A DNA stretch of 64,000 bases from positions 1,262,424 through 1,326,423 of the forward strand of contig JAIXMG010000008.1 of the NCBI GenBank assembly GCA_025201345.1. Direction: 5' to 3'. Below the pieces are notes generated by a model. It was not told where the DNA came from. It saw only the letters and a list, made by a program, of their open reading frames with translations, and made no database searches. Positions 50,329 to 61,480 of the stretch are shown here, in pieces (the stretch's first letter is position 1; each line of letters starts with the position of its first letter). The position numbers and the translations under genes were made by a program. The stretch comes from Thamnidium elegans (taxonomy: Eukaryota; Mucoromycota; Mucoromycetes; Mucorales; Mucoraceae).

Positions 50329-51973
50329 ATGGCAGCTTCATTGTTAAGCAGTAAACGGTTTGCACAAATGCACGATCTACGACCGTCTGATTTTTCTAGA
50401 CGTTGGATTAGAGAGTTAAAGCAATACCCTGACCATCTTCGGTAAAATAAAATAAAAGAAAAGAAAATGTATGTTTGACTAAAAACGCGCTTTATTTATT
50501 TAGTTTGAGAGGATCGGTAAACAAGCTTTTTTTTTTTGTGCGATAGCATGTTGGACTAATAAATTTCATTTGTAAAAATAGGTATTGCCCTCTATTTTCC
50601 CATTGATCGTTTTGACTGCTACTTATGCATATTTTGTTGGTGTCATGTACATTAACTGGGGGTGGACTCATGTGGCACTGAGTAATTCTATTGGTACTTT
50701 AGTTTTATGATTACACTACAAAAAAAAAAAAAAACTCTTGTACCCTAACTGTTTTGTTGTAGTACCTGTTTTATCTGTGGTTCTTGGTTTATTGTTGGCG
50801 TTTAGAGCCAATACATCATACGCTCGTTATTACGAAGGCAGACAATTATGGCAAGATCTTTCAAGCAATACGCGAAACCTGGCGCGATTGATCTGGTGCA
50901 GTATTCCTGAACGTACGCAAAACGACCATTTAGAAAAGATGCGTTGTATGAAATTATTATTAGCATTTGCCGTAGCAACCAAGCATTACCTAAGACGTGA
51001 GTACGGTATTGATTACTACGATTTGGATTATTTGTTACCACCAAATTGGATACCAGCCGCTGCCGACGATAAGCTGTATTTGGTGAAAGATGAATATGGT
51101 AGTAGTAGCTCGGACGAAGCCACTAGTTTGCACGGTGGTACAAGTCATCTTTTAGACGATAATCATGGTGGTGATGATATTCATGATTTAGGAAACCAAA
51201 AGTGCCCTTCCACAGCCCCATCATCTTCAAATACTTCGACCCTGGAAGACGTCGTACAAAGCCCTAAACCAATCGATAGTTCAACTATTTCTACCGTCAC
51301 GGAGGAAGGTAAAAAGGTACGTCAAAAGAAGAGACACAGAAAGAGAAATACAGTCAAGTTTGTGTCTGAGGAGGATTTGCCTGATGAAGGTAATTCTGAC
51401 ATGTCATTGCCTCTGGAGATTATCTTTCGTATGAGTTTGTATATGGCTCAAGCAAAGACCAGTGGTAAAATTGATGGACAGTTTACGAATGTCATTATCA
51501 CACATTTAAATAATTTAAATGATTGTTTATCTGGTATGGAACGTATTGTAAACACGCCGATTCCTGCTGTCTATGTTGTTCATTTGTAAAGTATTTTATA
51601 GCTGTTAATATCGGTAGAAACTAATTTTTTTTTAAAAAAAAACTGTGAAATATATAGAAAACAATCATTAGCACTTTATATCTTGGCTATCCCATTCACT
51701 TTAGTATCTCAACTTGGATGGTGGATTGTACCTACTATTATTTTGGCCTCTTTTATTCTATTCGGAATTGATGCGATTGGATCTCAGATTGGTAAAGTGA
51801 TTGGATTAAACCTTAAAAAGTAACCTTTCTTTAACACGTTTATTTTAGAGAATCCATTTGGTTATAATACAAATGATTTACCATTGAACACATTTTGTGA
51901 TTCATTGCGTAAAGAGATCGAGTTTATTGTATATCATTTACCTTGTGAAACGGAGAACGCAATGATGGTTTAA
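50329..51973 (+). CDS. Bestrophin-like (RFP-TM/UPF0187) anion channel protein
   Basis: Membrane protein of the bestrophin/YneE superfamily, probably an anion channel. Exons 50329-50441, 50504-50516, 50582-50693, 50763-51585, 51658-51791 and 51849-51973 give 439 aa. Conserved pieces: LRGSVLPSIFPLIVLTATY (first membrane helix), VPVLSVVLGLLLAFRANTSY (second helix and pore-lining start), ARYYEGRQLWQDLSSNTRNL, IPAVYVVHLKQSLALYILA and a further hydrophobic pair, and ENPFGYNTNDLPLNTFC near the end. About 130 residues of low-complexity, charged sequence (Ser/Asp/His-rich, then RQKKRHRKRN) are inserted in the cytosolic part. Exon 2 is only 13 nt and holds LRGS; without it the conserved RGSVLP would be lost, which supports the model. 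Ion and location are unknown. Confidence 0.88.
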
Positions 51974-52151
51974 ATAAAATAAGTTATTGTATAAAGGCGC
52001 ACAGACAAAAGTTTTATCACGGGTAGTTTTTATTTTATTTTTTAAATTAGTGCGTTATTGGTTCGGTTTTGACCTTGGGTTTGCTTCCGCTCTACCCGAT
52101 TTTTATTTTTTATTTTTTTTACCCATGTCTGTAACTCGCCCTGGAACTGAG

Positions 52152-52183
<32 letters not shown>

Positions 52184-52509
52184 CTCACTGATTTAAAGTC
52201 GCTACTCTAAAATGCCAGAGAACCCGATTTCAATATAAAGCTTGGTTTATAATGGGATTTTTTTTTGTATTTTTCTTTTTTGTCCCTTTTTTTTTTCGTT
52301 TCTCTTTTTCTTGTAATATTTATATTTTAAATAAAATATCCTTTTTTATTTATTTAATTATTCTTACACCAATAACTCACTAAACAACAACAACAACAAC
52401 AACAACAACACATAAACAAACAAATATATATTCTCTTTTTTTTTTTTGAAAAAAAAAAAAGGAAAAAAAAAAGGAAAAAAAAAAGGATTAATAAAATAGA
52501 TCAAATTAT
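51974..52509. other. Intergenic region before the zinc-cluster gene
   Basis: About 540 bp with a 27-T run (52157-52183). The leader side carries a (CAA)n stretch of about nine units (52384-52411) and three A-run/GG blocks (52447-52486) before the ATG. No gene seen. Confidence 0.6.
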
Positions 52510-53728
52510 ATGACCCAAAGTTCACCAACCAACCGCAAATTATCCAATCCCAGTCCTACCCGAAACCAACTTGTGGAACGATGCTCTTCGATCCGAGGAT
52601 GCGAGCCCTGTAAACGTAGAAAGCGTATCTGCAACGGGCAAAAGCCGTGTACGCATTGTACGGGAACGTCGCAAGAATGTGTGTACAGCGTCGTCTCTGA
52701 TCACGCCCGCAGTGTGTTTACCACCAGCACAGCTCGTAGATTAAGTTCAGGCTCAGCTTGTGAAACCTGTCGCCGACGCAAAACAAAGTGTGATGGATGT
52801 AGTCCGTGTAGCTTCTGCGCTAGCAGTGGTATTGAATGTATAAATAACTCGGAAAGACGAAAGAGATCAGTGGCCCCTCCCAACTTGCCCTCATCTTCTC
52901 TAAGCACTACCTGTACCGTTGCACAAGATGATAACGAGGCCATTGATCGCATTGAAGATAGGCTAAGAAGGATAGAGAAATTAATGACCGCTTTTACTCC
53001 TAGTCCTTTATCCCAAACCCCTTTCACAAAGGAAATTAAAGACATTAAAAGAGTCACCGCTGGATTTAGGAAGATGTCGTCTCCTCATTTACAGAAACCG
53101 AGTTTAACTCATGTACGTCAGCAACGTCATTCTATACAAGGTCCTACTACTGTATCTTCTATTCAATCCGAAAAGGAAAAAGGTAAAAAATTGTAAAATA
53201 TATAAAAAAAAAAACTATTTTACTTATATTCTTCTCCTATTAGATAAAATACCATATGCTTCGCCACCCAATAGTAACGGCAGCTTAAAAAACTTTCATG
53301 ATCATTTTAATACAAATATATCACAAAACCAAATTTCTTCACCTTCTCCTCCTTTATCACCTCGTATATTAAGACAGAGTACATCTACAGTGGCATCCTC
53401 GATGCTTAACCTCTCCTTATCTCCTTCCTCTTCTACATCATCTTCTTCTACATATCATCACACTTTTATGCAACCGTCTGTTTCTACACCTACTTCTCCT
53501 CTTGCCAATAGTCCGGCCATGGATACGCAAAATGAATGGAAACAATCTACGCCCATACCAAGTTTAATGGGTAAATGCATTTTACAATAGACGGTTTTTT
53601 ATACTTGTATATTTACTTTTTTTTATCTTGTAGATCAATTATCTAAATGTACGTTTGTAACTACTGCAATGGACTATACAACTGTTCATTACCCTATTTA
53701 TCCAATTACTAACAAAGAATCTCCATAA
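52510..53728 (+). CDS. Transcription factor with two Zn2Cys6 clusters
   Basis: Predicted DNA-binding regulator of the Gal4 zinc-cluster family, which is specific to fungi and close relatives. Exons 52510-53182, 53244-53570 and 53634-53728 give 364 aa. Two binuclear clusters lie close together near the N-terminus: CEPCKRRKRICNGQKPCTHC (completed by TGTSQEC) and CETCRRRKTKCDG with CSPCSFC and GIEC. Both keep all six cysteines and a basic KRRKR/RRRKTK recognition segment. Cluster two has an extra Cys. A short predicted coiled coil (DRIEDRLRRIEKLMT) follows; the remainder is Ser/Pro/Thr-rich. The large fungal-TF middle homology domain is absent. It ends 114 bp before rad51 on the same strand. Confidence 0.9.
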
Positions 53729-53842
53729 GGTTTTTTTTTTTTAAATAATAAATTTTGATATATATCTTTTTTTTTTTTTTCTTGTGTGTTCAACTATTTA
53801 TATTTCTTTCTTTTTCTTTCTTTTTAACAAGAACAAAAAAAT

Positions 53843-55142
53843 ATGGTTGTAACAAGAAATAAGCCATCAGAAGAAGAAAGCGGAAGTCAAGATAATTCAT
53901 CTCAACCTGAAGTTGAACCAGAGACCACCACAGCTAATTGTCTTGTCACTCAATTAGAAGTATGTACAACCCCTTCTTTTTTCTTTTTTTTTTTAGTGTT
54001 GCGTGTGTAACCAATCTGTTTTAAAAAGGATCATGGTATTCATAGTTCCGATATCTCTAAACTTCAATTAGCCGGGTTCTACACTATTGATTCGATTGCA
54101 TATACACCTCGTAAAGCTTTACTTGCTATTAAAGGCCTATCAGAAACCAAAGTAGACAAGATTCTTAAAGAAGGTATTTTTTTTTATTGTTGTCCAAAAT
54201 TTTTACACTTAACTTATCACGTTTTTGTTTATCAGTGGATTTATTAATTGACACTGGGTTTACAACAGCAATGGAAATTCAAGCTAGAAGAAACGAAATG
54301 ATTTATATCACGACAGGTTCAAAGGATCTGGACGGGTTGTTAGGTGGAGGTATCGAGACGGGTTCAATTACAGAAATATTTGGAGAGTTCAGAACGGGCA
54401 AAACACAACTCTGTCTTACTTTAGCTGTTGCTTGTCAGGTAAAATATATAAAGTTTGAATCCTTCTTTTGCTAACCCCCCCCCCTATTTTAGCTTCCTAT
54501 TGTTAATGGCGGTGCTGAGGGAAAATGTCTTTATATTGATACAGAAGGAACGTTTCGACCTAACCGCATCATATCTATTGCTGCTCGATTTGGATTGGAC
54601 GTAGAGACGTGTTTGAACAATATAGCGTACGCTCGTGCATACAATACGGATCATCAGACAGCGTTATTGGTACAGGCGTCGGCCATGATGTCAGAAACTA
54701 GATTTGGACTTCTGATTGTGGATAGTGCCATTGCGTTGTATCGTACGGACTTTCCTGGAAGAGGAGAACTTTCGGCTCGTCAAACTCATTTGGCTAGATT
54801 TTTACGTAATTTGCAACGCATGGCGGATGAGTTTGGTGTAGCCGTTGTTGTTACCAACCAAATGTTGTCAACGGTGGATAGTGGAGCGTCCATGTTTCAA
54901 GCGGATCCAAAGAAACCGGCTGGTGGAAATATCATGGCACATACGTGTTGTACAAGGTATTTTTTTTTTTTTTGAACAGAAAAATCTGTGGGTTTACTGA
55001 CTTTTTTTTTTTTTTTAGATTGGCACTTCGTAAAGGAAGAGGAGAAAATCGTGTTTGCAAAATTTATGATTCTCCCTCTTTACCAGAAAGTGAAGTAATT
55101 TTTTCTATAATGGAAGAAGGAATTCGTGATGCTCAAGAGTGA
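53843..55142 (+). CDS. rad51: Rad51 recombinase
   Basis: RecA-family ATPase forming filaments on single-stranded DNA for homologous recombination in the nucleus. Exons 53843-53959, 54029-54173, 54236-54438, 54493-54956 and 55019-55142 give 350 aa, usual for Rad51. The acidic N-terminus leads to a helix-hairpin-helix domain ([20 protein letters not shown]). The ATPase core has [20 protein letters not shown], Walker [10 protein letters not shown] (Thr where Dmc1 usually has Cys), [13 protein letters not shown], Walker [32 protein letters not shown] and [13 protein letters not shown]. Loop 2 ([20 protein letters not shown]) and the C-terminal lobe ([20 protein letters not shown]) are more divergent than in most fungi but catalytic residues remain. 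Dmc1 is the alternative, less likely from Walker A. Confidence 0.94.
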
Positions 55143-55230
55143 TCTTTATTATTATTATTATCCCTTTTTTTTTTTAATATAAAGGAAAATGGTTATTTTA
55201 AAAGAATCCAAACCTATGAAATAAAAAAGT

Positions 55231-56257
55231 TTAACCAAAAATTTTACTCCAAATAACCAACCCGATTAAAACAATTAAAATTAAAATAATAGCAGCAGTA
55301 ATAAGTTTGTTTGTTGCCATACTACAGTGTTATGTTAATAGTGTTGGTCTTTTTCAAATATATATATATATATATAAAAAGAACTTACCGACGTGCCATG
55401 CCTTTCAAAGTTTTGGAAGCTTTATCGATATGAGAATCAGCTTCAGCAAGCTATATAATAAATGTTTAATAATAATACATAACCACAGTAAAAAAAAAAA
55501 AAAAAAAAAAAAAACTTACGGTATCTCTGGCTCTGACCATAGTCTCTCTTTGTCCTTTCAACGTACTCAAGATATTAATGCCAATACCTTCGGTCTCTAA
55601 AGCCAATCGATGACTGTCTTCTAAACGACGACTGGATTGTCCAAGTCTTTCGGTACCGCTTAATAAACGTTGACGTTGGTCCATGGTAGAAGCATCAAAG
55701 TCAGATTGTCCATCTTCATTACTTCCTCCAAATCCGCCAAGCAATTCATCACGGTCAGAGTTTTTTGGTACAATGGCTGTATTTCTTCTCTATATTATAA
55801 TATAAGTCTTTTTTTTTTATCCATTTTTTTTCTGACAGTTATGTTTTTACCAAGTCTCGTTTAAGTTTTTCGGCTTCAGACTTGTAGAGTCTTAACTTTG
55901 CTTGTAAACGTGTACGTGAAGGCGTAGGAATATTCAAAATTTCCATTTCCATTTGTCCAAGCTATTAGAGTTTGCTTAACAAAAAAAAAAAGTTATTCTA
56001 TATATAAACAATGGTTATTTACAATCTCATCTGCTTCGTCAATTTCTCTTTCTATAGCACGAATAGTTGCTTTTCTTTCCTCTATTAGAAATATATATGT
56101 GAGTGCTTTTTTTTTTATAGAGAGTGAAAAGAGAGTTATTACCTCCTTTTTGGTTTGGTATTTGTTGTTCAATCTTGAGTTTAATAGAGTCTGTAACAGA
56201 CGTAAAGTCTTGTTCGTAACTGGAGAACAGTTCAGAACCACCTGCAGAAGAAGCCAT
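55231..56257 (-). CDS. vti1: Vti1 Qb-SNARE
   Basis: SNARE for fusion in Golgi-endosome-vacuole traffic. Exons on the minus strand: 56257-56143, 56081-56023, 55961-55851, 55789-55520, 55450-55389 and 55321-55231; 235 aa against 217 in yeast. The N-terminal Habc part includes LFSSYEQDFTSVTDSIKLKI and EREIDEADEI. The SNARE helix is THRLALETEGIGINILSTL-like (exact start SHRLALETEG) with the central Gln of LKGQRETM as the zero-layer residue. A C-terminal anchor (LITAAIILILIVLIGLVIW) precedes the final SKIFG. Its stop codon is 88 bp from that of rad51 on the other strand, so the two 3' UTRs probably overlap. Confidence 0.94.
55490..55514. repeat. Poly-A tract inside vti1 intron 4
   Basis: 25 consecutive A on the plus strand, read as a U-run in the vti1 transcript, just after the exon 4 donor. 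Confidence 0.85.
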
Positions 56258-56735
56258 AGTTTTTTCTTTTTTGTACAATAGAAAAAGAGAGCGAGAATAC
56301 GAAACGGCGTTTCTCTTGGTTGTATGTAATCTCCGATTTTATCACGTGTAGAAGGATCGTCTATTTTATGTTGTTTGTATGTAAACACACTTTTTTTGTA
56401 CTGTAAAATGAAAAAAAAATACAATTTGCTTTTTGCAGTAAAAAAAAAAGGGGGGGTATATTTTTACCTTCATATATCTTAGTAAAATACCGTTTATCTA
56501 ACGTAGTTACTTGGCCAAGTTATGAGTACTGCAAAAAAAAAATTAAAGTTATTACACAGGTAAGAAAAGTTATGCAGGAGATAAATTACGTCCAAAAATT
56601 GTTTCTACTGCAAAATAAACAAGTTGTATATTTTTAAAATATGTAAAAAAAAAAAAAAAAAAAAAAAAAGATGATGAATCATAAAAGGGATGTGTATGTG
56701 TATGTGTGTGTGTTTTATTAAGTTATATAAGAAAT
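56258..56735. other. Intergenic spacer vti1 to D2HGDH
   Basis: 480 bp containing the vti1 promoter side and the 3' end of the dehydrogenase gene; a 25-A run lies at 56645-56669 and a short GT-rich stretch at 56693-56714. No gene seen. Confidence 0.6.
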
Positions 56736-58794
56736 CTATGGAGAAGAAGGAAGATACTATAAAGAGAGGGAAAAAAAGTTAGTAACAATATACATATAAA
56801 AAGGAGGATTGAATTACCTTGTATGGGTTCATAATAGCGTTAGGATCAAGCATATTCTTCATGGTCTTCATCATTTTAATCATGACAGGAGACTTGGAAT
56901 AACCCAAGAATTCGTTCTTGGCAACACCCAAACCGTGTTCAGCACTGATAGAACCTTGATGATTAGCAACCCATTCGAATAAATAAGGTTCGATAAGAGC
57001 AGAGACACGGCTTTCAAGACGACTAGCAGCGATATTTAAATGTAAGTTACCGTCACCAACATGGCCATAGGCAACAACATCAGTAACAGGAGAATCTGAT
57101 TGACCAAAGACACCACCATCACGCAAATGTTGACGCATATCTTCTACACACTCGTATAATTTAGGTACGGGCATAGAGATATCGTACTTGTATACAGCAG
57201 GCTCTTTACCGAGAGCCTCGGTAAAACCTTCACGCAAACTCCAAAGACCACGGATTTGAGTTTCGTCCTGTGCTACAACACCATCCTCAGCTACACCATC
57301 CACCATCATATTCTCGAGGTAGGTGTTTAATTTCTCGTCATCGTGGTCCTTGTTGGATCCACTGGTTTCGATCAAGACGTAAAAGGGATATTCCTTTTCC
57401 ATCACGTCTTTAGGAGTAGCATGTTTTTTGAACATTTGAAGAGCATTTGTATCCCAAAATTCAAAAGCTATTTTATATAAATGGAGTTAGTATAGATTTT
57501 TTTTTTTTTGTATAATAGTTCTCGCTCTTACCGGATAAAATTTCAGATAATTCAATTCTAGATTGCTTGAATGCCTTTTGAACATCTTCGAAAGAATTTA
57601 AACCCAAGAGAGCTACATTGACGGCCTTTGGCTTATGAGGAGTTAAGATGGAAACACCAGTGATAACACCAATAGTTCCTTCGGATCCAATGAAAAGTTG
57701 TTTCAAATCATAACCTAATTATTTAAATTTTGAAGTATTAAAAAACCCACGCTTGTATTTCCCACACTTTTAATGTTTTTACCGGTATTATCTTTTCTCA
57801 AGGTTGACATGTTATCTAAAATCGTTCCATCAGGAAGAACAACTTCTAAACCTAATACGGTACCGTGAAGAGATCCATAACGTAATAATCTTAAACCACC
57901 TGCATTCGTAGCAATATTTCCACCGATATGACAACTAATAAATAAAATTAAGATGCATGCCCCTCTTTTGTGTGTGTGTGTGTGTGTGTTTAGTACCTTC
58001 CCTTTGCACCTAAATCCAATGGCATCATATAACCCTTTTCACCTAACCAGTTATCAAGTACTTCAAGTACACAACCAGCATCAGCTGTCAAGATACCTTT
58101 TTTTTTATATATCTTGATGTTAGTATTTAAAAAAGAAAAAAATTAATACAGATAGTTTTTACCTGATACGTTATCGAATCCACGAATCTTGTTCATTCCT
58201 TGAAGACTTAATACAACTTCATCAAATACAGGAACAGAACCACCCACTAAACCAGTGTTACCACCTTGAGGAACAACAGCTAATCTATTTAAAAAATAAT
58301 TCGTTTAATGAAAAAAAAGGGGTATGCTTTTTTTTTTTTTTCTTTACTTTTGGTCATTACAGTATTTCATAATCTCAGATACTTGTTGAGTAGTTTTGGG
58401 TTTTAAAACCAATTGAGATTTACCACGGAACTTGTGCATCCAATCCGTATTAAAAGGGAATAAATCATCTTCGTTACCATAAATTAAACCATTATTGCCA
58501 AGAATAGTTTTAAAATGATCCACGTCTTGTTCTGTAAGCTAAAATAAAATAAAAAATTCAGTAGAAGAAAAAATTGTATGTGTTTGTGTTTTACTTTACT
58601 TGTTTATAATTTTCGTTACGAACATAACCCGGGAACTTATCAACTGTAAATGATACTTGTTTATTATCCTTGGTTGCATAGTTACGGTTTTGGACAAGGG
58701 TAAATAAAGCAGGTACGGTTGTCTTGACGACGGCAGGCTTTAACAAGGTAAGTCTAGTAGACGCCACTCTTAAACGTGAAGCTATAGCAAGCAT
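56736..58794 (-). CDS. d2hgdh: D-2-hydroxyglutarate dehydrogenase, mitochondrial
   Basis: FAD-linked oxidation of D-2-hydroxyglutarate to 2-oxoglutarate, in mitochondria. Eight exons on the minus strand: 58794-58600, 58538-58348, 58284-58163, 58096-57997, 57934-57783, 57714-57532, 57467-56818 and 56756-56736; 537 aa. A basic, Ser/Thr/Leu-rich presequence ([20 protein letters not shown]) fits import. The FAD_binding_4 domain has [34 protein letters not shown] and [15 protein letters not shown]. The C-terminal FAD-oxidase domain has [13 protein letters not shown] and [20 protein letters not shown]. The last exon supplies six codons and the stop (YLPSSP), giving the usual NPYK-x-LP ending. FNTDW and KFRGKS favour D2HGDH over D-lactate dehydrogenase (Dld1), which remains the alternative. 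Confidence 0.92.
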
Positions 58795-60116
58795 TTTCTT
58801 TCTTTTTTATATTGAATCTAGATGGAGAGAGAAAAGAAGAAGAAAAAACAATAATAATAAAAAAAAAAGCGGAGAAAGTGAATGAAAAAAAAAAAAAAAG
58901 GGTGACTCAACTTGCCATATTACTTTATCGAAAAGAGAGATGCGATCATTTATTTACTCCGCACATACACAGAAAAAAAGTTTTTGGTTGTAACCTTTTT
59001 TTCTTGTGTAATTTTTTAATAATCTAGAATCAGCTTTTCATGCAATTGCTCTTTTTCCGTTTTTTTTTTTTGTTTTATACGTAAAAAATAAACTACTTTT
59101 TCAATTTTATTTTTTAGAGTACGCGTTAGATCAGAATATGAGGAAACAATCACGAAAATGAGATCCGTCGATAATGGTGCAATTAAAACACAGCATCTAC
59201 GTTTAAGAGATTGATTTAATTCAATCAAATGTATCCTAGCAGTTGTTAGAGCATATCAGCCAATTGATAACGGCCTAAAGTATGCATAAAACCAGAGTCA
59301 TCTTTTATCAACCAGATCGCAGTTTCCCAATGACTAAAAGTCTATTGGACTATTTTATTATTGTAAACAAATTTGTAGGAAATGATGTTCTATTTACTTG
59401 TAAGATTTGCTGTTGTCGATTTTCCTGTAGGTGCTGATTAAGAAACCATTTCCTCCCTATAAATCATGACCAAAAAACGTCGTTGTCATTTTTCAATTAG
59501 AAAAATAAAGTTTTTTAACTTTTAATCTTGCATCTTTAAATGAGCAGAGAAAAGATCCAGAGATAAACTTTGTCGCTAATTCCTCTTTAGATGTATTATA
59601 GTCGTTTTATCTTAAGTTTACCTAAAATATATAAGCAACAAAGTAAATTTGCAGCAATTACCCGCTGTGGGGACATGCCGTTTTTTACTTTACGAAAAGT
59701 TAAGCTCGTATTAATATCAGTAGACCATACTCGTACTTAGACGTCAGTTAATAATTTTTACATACAGTGTTGTTACAGTTAGGTTCGTACAAGCTCCTTT
59801 TTATGCGAATAAATAAAAAAAAAGTTGAAAGAAAGTGATAACAAATATAATTTAAAATAGCGTTTTATTTTCTTTTATAAGAAAAAAATAGCAGGTACTT
59901 TGTAATGTACAGTTTAAATTTATTAAAAGAGGAAAGGAGTTTTTATTTTTTGTGTCAAGTGTGAAGCATAGGATTATTATTGAAGGTGCTTGAGATTCTG
60001 CTGGATAACAGACTAGTTTTTTTTAGACAGTTTCAAAGATAGGCGAAATACAGAGGAGAATACCCTTCCCTTGAAAACCAAGCTAGTCGAGGACCAAGTA
60101 CGCTTATAATCCAATA

Positions 60117-60144
60117 TTTTTCTTTTTTTTAAAAAAAAGAAAAA
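60117..60144. repeat. 28-bp perfect T/A palindrome
   Basis: TTTTTC followed by eight T, then eight A and GAAAAA. Similar but shorter T-run/A-run dyads occur at 8631-8648, 48461-48474 and 51626-51641. Confidence 0.85.
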
Positions 60145-60337
60145 GGACTGGACCGGTGATGACCATCCTAGTCGCCAGAGTGCTTTCAGACATCATCACC
60201 AAAACGGCAGAGCCAACATCTTTTACTTGAAAACACCATAGGTATAGAGTAAGAGAGACCGTACGCCACAAGGTAACATTTTTTTTTTTTTTTTTTACAT
60301 TTAATAACTAGGAAAGTATTAGAGGAGGGAGTTTTTT

Positions 60338-60372
<35 letters not shown>

Positions 60373-61149
60373 GCATACCTAAAAAGTTCACGTATTTCTC
60401 AAGAGATGATATAAGCAGAGTAAACCAAGGCTTTGTAGGAGAGAAGAGGACCATTTAGAGCAACCAGATTATTTTGAAGCAGTAGTAGAATTTTTTTTTT
60501 AGAGAATAAGGAGCGAAAAAAGTACGTGTTCCAGTACGTTCTTTTTTTTTTATCTTTTTTTTCATGTGATTAATTAATTAGTTACTTCCATAAATGTTCA
60601 TGTAAACAAAAGACTCTTTTTTTTTTTTTCATAAAATAAAAAGATACATCAATTTATCGCTAGGGAAAACTGGTATGATTAAATGGGTATAGATACAGAT
60701 TATATTTCTCGTATATTCTTCTTTACAAAAAAGCGAAAAGTATCACTTGAAATGTAAATACTTTTGCTATAAAAAAAAATAAAAAAAGCACGCTTATCGG
60801 TAGCTTTTTTTTTATATACGCATCAAAATCATACAATCATTCACGAACAAAAAACAATAAAATGAAGTTTCTACACCTCTTCTATTTGCAGGGTTCTATG
60901 AGAAAACTTGTATAAAATATGGCTCCTGACTTTACACTGTAGGTTTATGTTTTAATATAAAAAAAAGGCAAACACTGAAAAAAGACAACTAAAACTTTTA
61001 AAATAATAACTGGAGAAAATATTCTTATTTATTGTTTAAATAATAATAAAAAAAAAAAATATTGAAACTTCTTTTAGTTCTCAAAATAACCATTTAGTTA
61101 TAATGATTAACAGGTTCAACCACGAGAAGGTAGAAGTTCATCTGATCCC

Positions 61150-61480
61150 AAAAAAAAACACCTAGAAAGATGCTGTCGACTCTCACTCTTACGTGATTGG
61201 CGCAAGATGACCGTGGTAAGCCATTTGAGCTGTGCAAAGGGGTGACCCTCAAAGGAATAAACTTCCCCTTTGCCGATGTCCTGTTGCTAGGTAACTTCAA
61301 GACCACATTACTTCGCGCAGACTACGTGTCTGGCTACGCACGGGCGATAACGCTAACGATAACGCACTGTGTGGTAGTCCTCGGCGCAGTGAAGAAGAGA
61401 AAAAAAGGAAAAGGGAAAAAATGCTGTTTATATAGTCCACAAAAAGGAGGCGTAGCATCGGATCGTAAAAGCTGAAACGT
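61150..61480. other. GC-rich island with unexplained open frame
   Basis: About 330 bp with roughly half G+C in DNA that is otherwise about 70% A+T. On the plus strand 61197-61475 is open: it starts at TTG, follows an in-frame TGA and has an internal stretch AQDDRGKPFELCKGVTLKGI, NFPFADVLLLGNFKTTLLRA, DYVSGYARAITLTITHCVVV. No splice partners, no ATG at the start, family not recognised. It may be a gene or transposon fragment or a non-coding RNA. Confidence 0.4.

Noticed and set aside
52384..52411. (CAA)n array that might suggest a CRISPR or satellite
   Set aside because: A 3-bp microsatellite in a 5' leader; no spacers.
60155..60200. GGTGATGA/TCATCACC pair as a C/D-box snoRNA
   Set aside because: Box D (CTGA) is not placed correctly opposite the TGATGA and no terminal stem is present.
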